From assembly GCA_015489285.1 (NCBI GenBank), contig WGAA01000168.1, forward strand, positions 1 to 13,501: a DNA stretch of 13,501 bases, in the 5' to 3' direction. The stretch is from Anaerolineae bacterium (GTDB lineage: Bacteria; Chloroflexota; Anaerolineae; JAADDB01). The notes under the pieces are model-generated. The model made no database searches. It saw nothing but the letters and a program-made list of their open reading frames with translations, and was not told where the DNA came from. Made by a program: the position numbers and the translations under genes. Positions 12,222-13,501 of the stretch are shown here, in pieces (positions within the stretch are counted from its first letter, which is position 1; every line of letters starts with the position of its first letter).

Positions 12222-13501
12222 CTACCGGTAGAGGATGCGCAGCCGCGGGCGCACTTTGGCCGCCAGCCACTCCCGGGCGGGGAATGTCAGGGAGAGGGGG
12301 AGATCCCCTTGCGCGGTCAGGAGCACCCCCAGGTTCGTCTCGGGGTGGGCCACCCACGTGCGCACGGCCTCGGTCACATCCACAGCGACCCATCCCGTCC
12401 GCTGCGTGATGACCTGAGAACCGACCCGCTCCCCCCGGTCCCCCGATCCGCTCGCTCCCACCCCTTCCCAGGGCTGAGTGGCGGTCGCCTGCTCCCATGT
12501 AGCCTCCCCTTCGGACCAGGAGCGGCGCAGGGTGTACGCCTCAAGGGTCACGGGGACGAACGCGCTGCGGTCCATGAGGAAGAGCTCCACCGTCGCCCGG
12601 ACAACGTGGGCCTCCCCCGACAGGGGCAGGGAGGAGAAGCGGAGGAGGGTGACGGCATCGCCCTGGGTGCGGATCTCGAGGAGGGCTTCCTCGCCCAGGG
12701 GCGTGCGGGGTTGCCAGCGGCTCAACGTGGTATCCCGCGTGCCCGTGTAACTGCCGATACCGTCCTGAAGGACCACTTCGTGGAGGACGTACGTGGGCGT
12801 CGGGGTGGGTGTGGAGGTGGGGGTAAGGGTAAAGGTGGGCGTAGGGGTGGCCGTAGGCGGCAGGGTTCCCGCCAGCAGGGTCAGAGGGGCCAGATGGGCG
12901 TTGGGGTCGATGGTGGAATACCCGGCCCAGATGAGGTAGCTATCCCAATCCCCCCCGTCATCGTCGTCGTGAATGCCCCAGGTGAAGGCCAGCTCCCGCC
13001 CCGCTTCAGGACCCAACACGTTGAGGACGGGCCAGGGGACTGCGAGTTCCACCAGGTAGCCACCGGGGACGGGTCGTACCGCGTGTTTGACCCCGTCGGG
13101 CAACACGCGCGAGCCGAAGTCGGTCGCCCGCCCGTCCACCACCAGGGTGATCTGGTGGAATCCCTCACCGGCATGTCCCGGAACCCCGTCGATGGCCAGT
13201 TCCACCCCGTCATCCCGCCACACGTCGATACTGTCGTTCCCCACGAGCACGTCATCGATGATGTGGGCCGCGAAGTACAAGTATTCCCCGTCCCAGGCAC
13301 TCCACAGCCATCCCGAAAGGTCCGTGGCCGACGGCGGCTGTCGGAAAAGGGTATCCGCGTTCCCCGCGCTCAAATAGGCCACCGGATCCCCGGTCCACTC
13401 GTTCAGGATCCCGTCGACGACAACAGGGGTGACCCGCACGGGCACGTACACGTGCTTAGGCCCCGGTGTGGGCGTGGGCAACGGGGGCGTGGGCGTCATG
13501 G
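12222..13501 (-). CDS. Secreted CBM9-like/DNRLRE-like domain protein (N-terminus beyond right edge)
   Basis: The frame is open to the window end; the first ATG (13499) lies inside a Pro/Thr linker, so the true N-terminus is outside. Numbering from that ATG, residues 22-210 resemble a CBM9-like sugar-binding or DOMON-like domain (VVDGILNEW, WDGEYLYFAAHIIDDV, DDGVELAIDG, YLVELAVPW, FTWGIHDDD). Residues 213-237 are a Thr/Pro linker of TPTP repeats. Residues 240-425 resemble the DNRLRE domain of surface proteins: DGIGSYTGTRDTTLSRW, LLRFSSLP, ATVELFL, SWSEGEATWEQA and GWVAVDVTEAVRTWV. No catalytic domain is visible in this part, so it may bind cell-surface or environmental polysaccharide, or be the C-terminal half of a larger enzyme. 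It is 30 bp upstream of the Nudix gene. Confidence 0.85.
   Translation of the reverse strand, partial: MTPTPPLPTPTPGPKHVYVPVRVTPVVVDGILNEWTGDPVAYLSAGNADTLFRQPPSATDLSGWLWSAWDGEYLYFAAHIIDDVLVGNDSIDVWRDDGVELAIDGVPGHAGEGFHQITLVVDGRATDFGSRVLPDGVKHAVRPVPGGYLVELAVPWPVLNVLGPEAGRELAFTWGIHDDDDGGDWDSYLIWAGYSTIDPNAHLAPLTLLAGTLPPTATPTPTFTLTPTSTPTPTPTYVLHEVVLQDGIGSYTGTRDTTLSRWQPRTPLGEEALLEIRTQGDAVTLLRFSSLPLSGEAHVVRATVELFLMDRSAFVPVTLEAYTLRRSWSEGEATWEQATATQPWEGVGASGSGDRGERVGSQVITQRTGWVAVDVTEAVRTWVAHPETNLGVLLTAQGDLPLSLTFPAREWLAAKVRPRLRILYR

Overview
The window looks like a chromosomal segment of a GC-rich bacterium, most plausibly a member of the Chloroflexota (Anaerolineae-like). This is an inference. It rests on secreted proteins with Thr/Pro-rich linkers, a two-domain Usp protein, a bacterial PolX with a PHP domain, and intergenic DNA crowded with short palindromes and 7-bp degenerate repeats, which I associate with that phylum. 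No rRNA or tRNA is present to settle it.

Layout. At the left edge (2-274, + strand) is the C-terminal end of a probable transposase. It is followed by a gene-free stretch of hairpins and 7-bp repeats (275-638). From 7510 down to 639 all genes run on the minus strand: a TatD-family metallohydrolase, a long-chain polyprenyl diphosphate synthase with its own recognisable promoter, an exported phospholipase-D-like protein with a C-terminal OB-like domain, a small unknown protein, an HD-domain phosphohydrolase, DNA polymerase X (PolX) and a LysE/RhtB exporter. From the synthase to LysE the gaps are 8-40 bp, which suggests one transcription unit. A 626-bp gene-free region (7511-8136) follows. It holds two and a quarter direct copies of a composite repeat separated by a palindrome cluster. 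To its right a second minus-strand cluster enters from beyond the window: a secreted CBM9-like/DNRLRE-like protein (partial), a Nudix hydrolase, a tandem universal-stress protein, and a large MrfA-like DEAD/DEAH helicase carrying an inserted HNH nuclease motif.

How the genes work together. Several products act on nucleic acids or nucleotides (PolX, TatD, helicase-HNH, PLD-OB, HD, Nudix), so a housekeeping and repair theme is reasonable, but no single pathway is proven. I see no complete novel defence or biosynthetic system. The most unusual signals are non-coding. All the 7-bp arrays in both gene-free regions obey one rule (TNANNCG on the plus strand from 7584 to 8157, its complement CGNNTNA at 449-544). 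Homologous composite repeats lie in inverted orientation on either side of the seven-gene 639-7510 block. One array encodes the last residues and stop codon of the helicase gene. The most unusual protein is the helicase with the inserted HNH motif.
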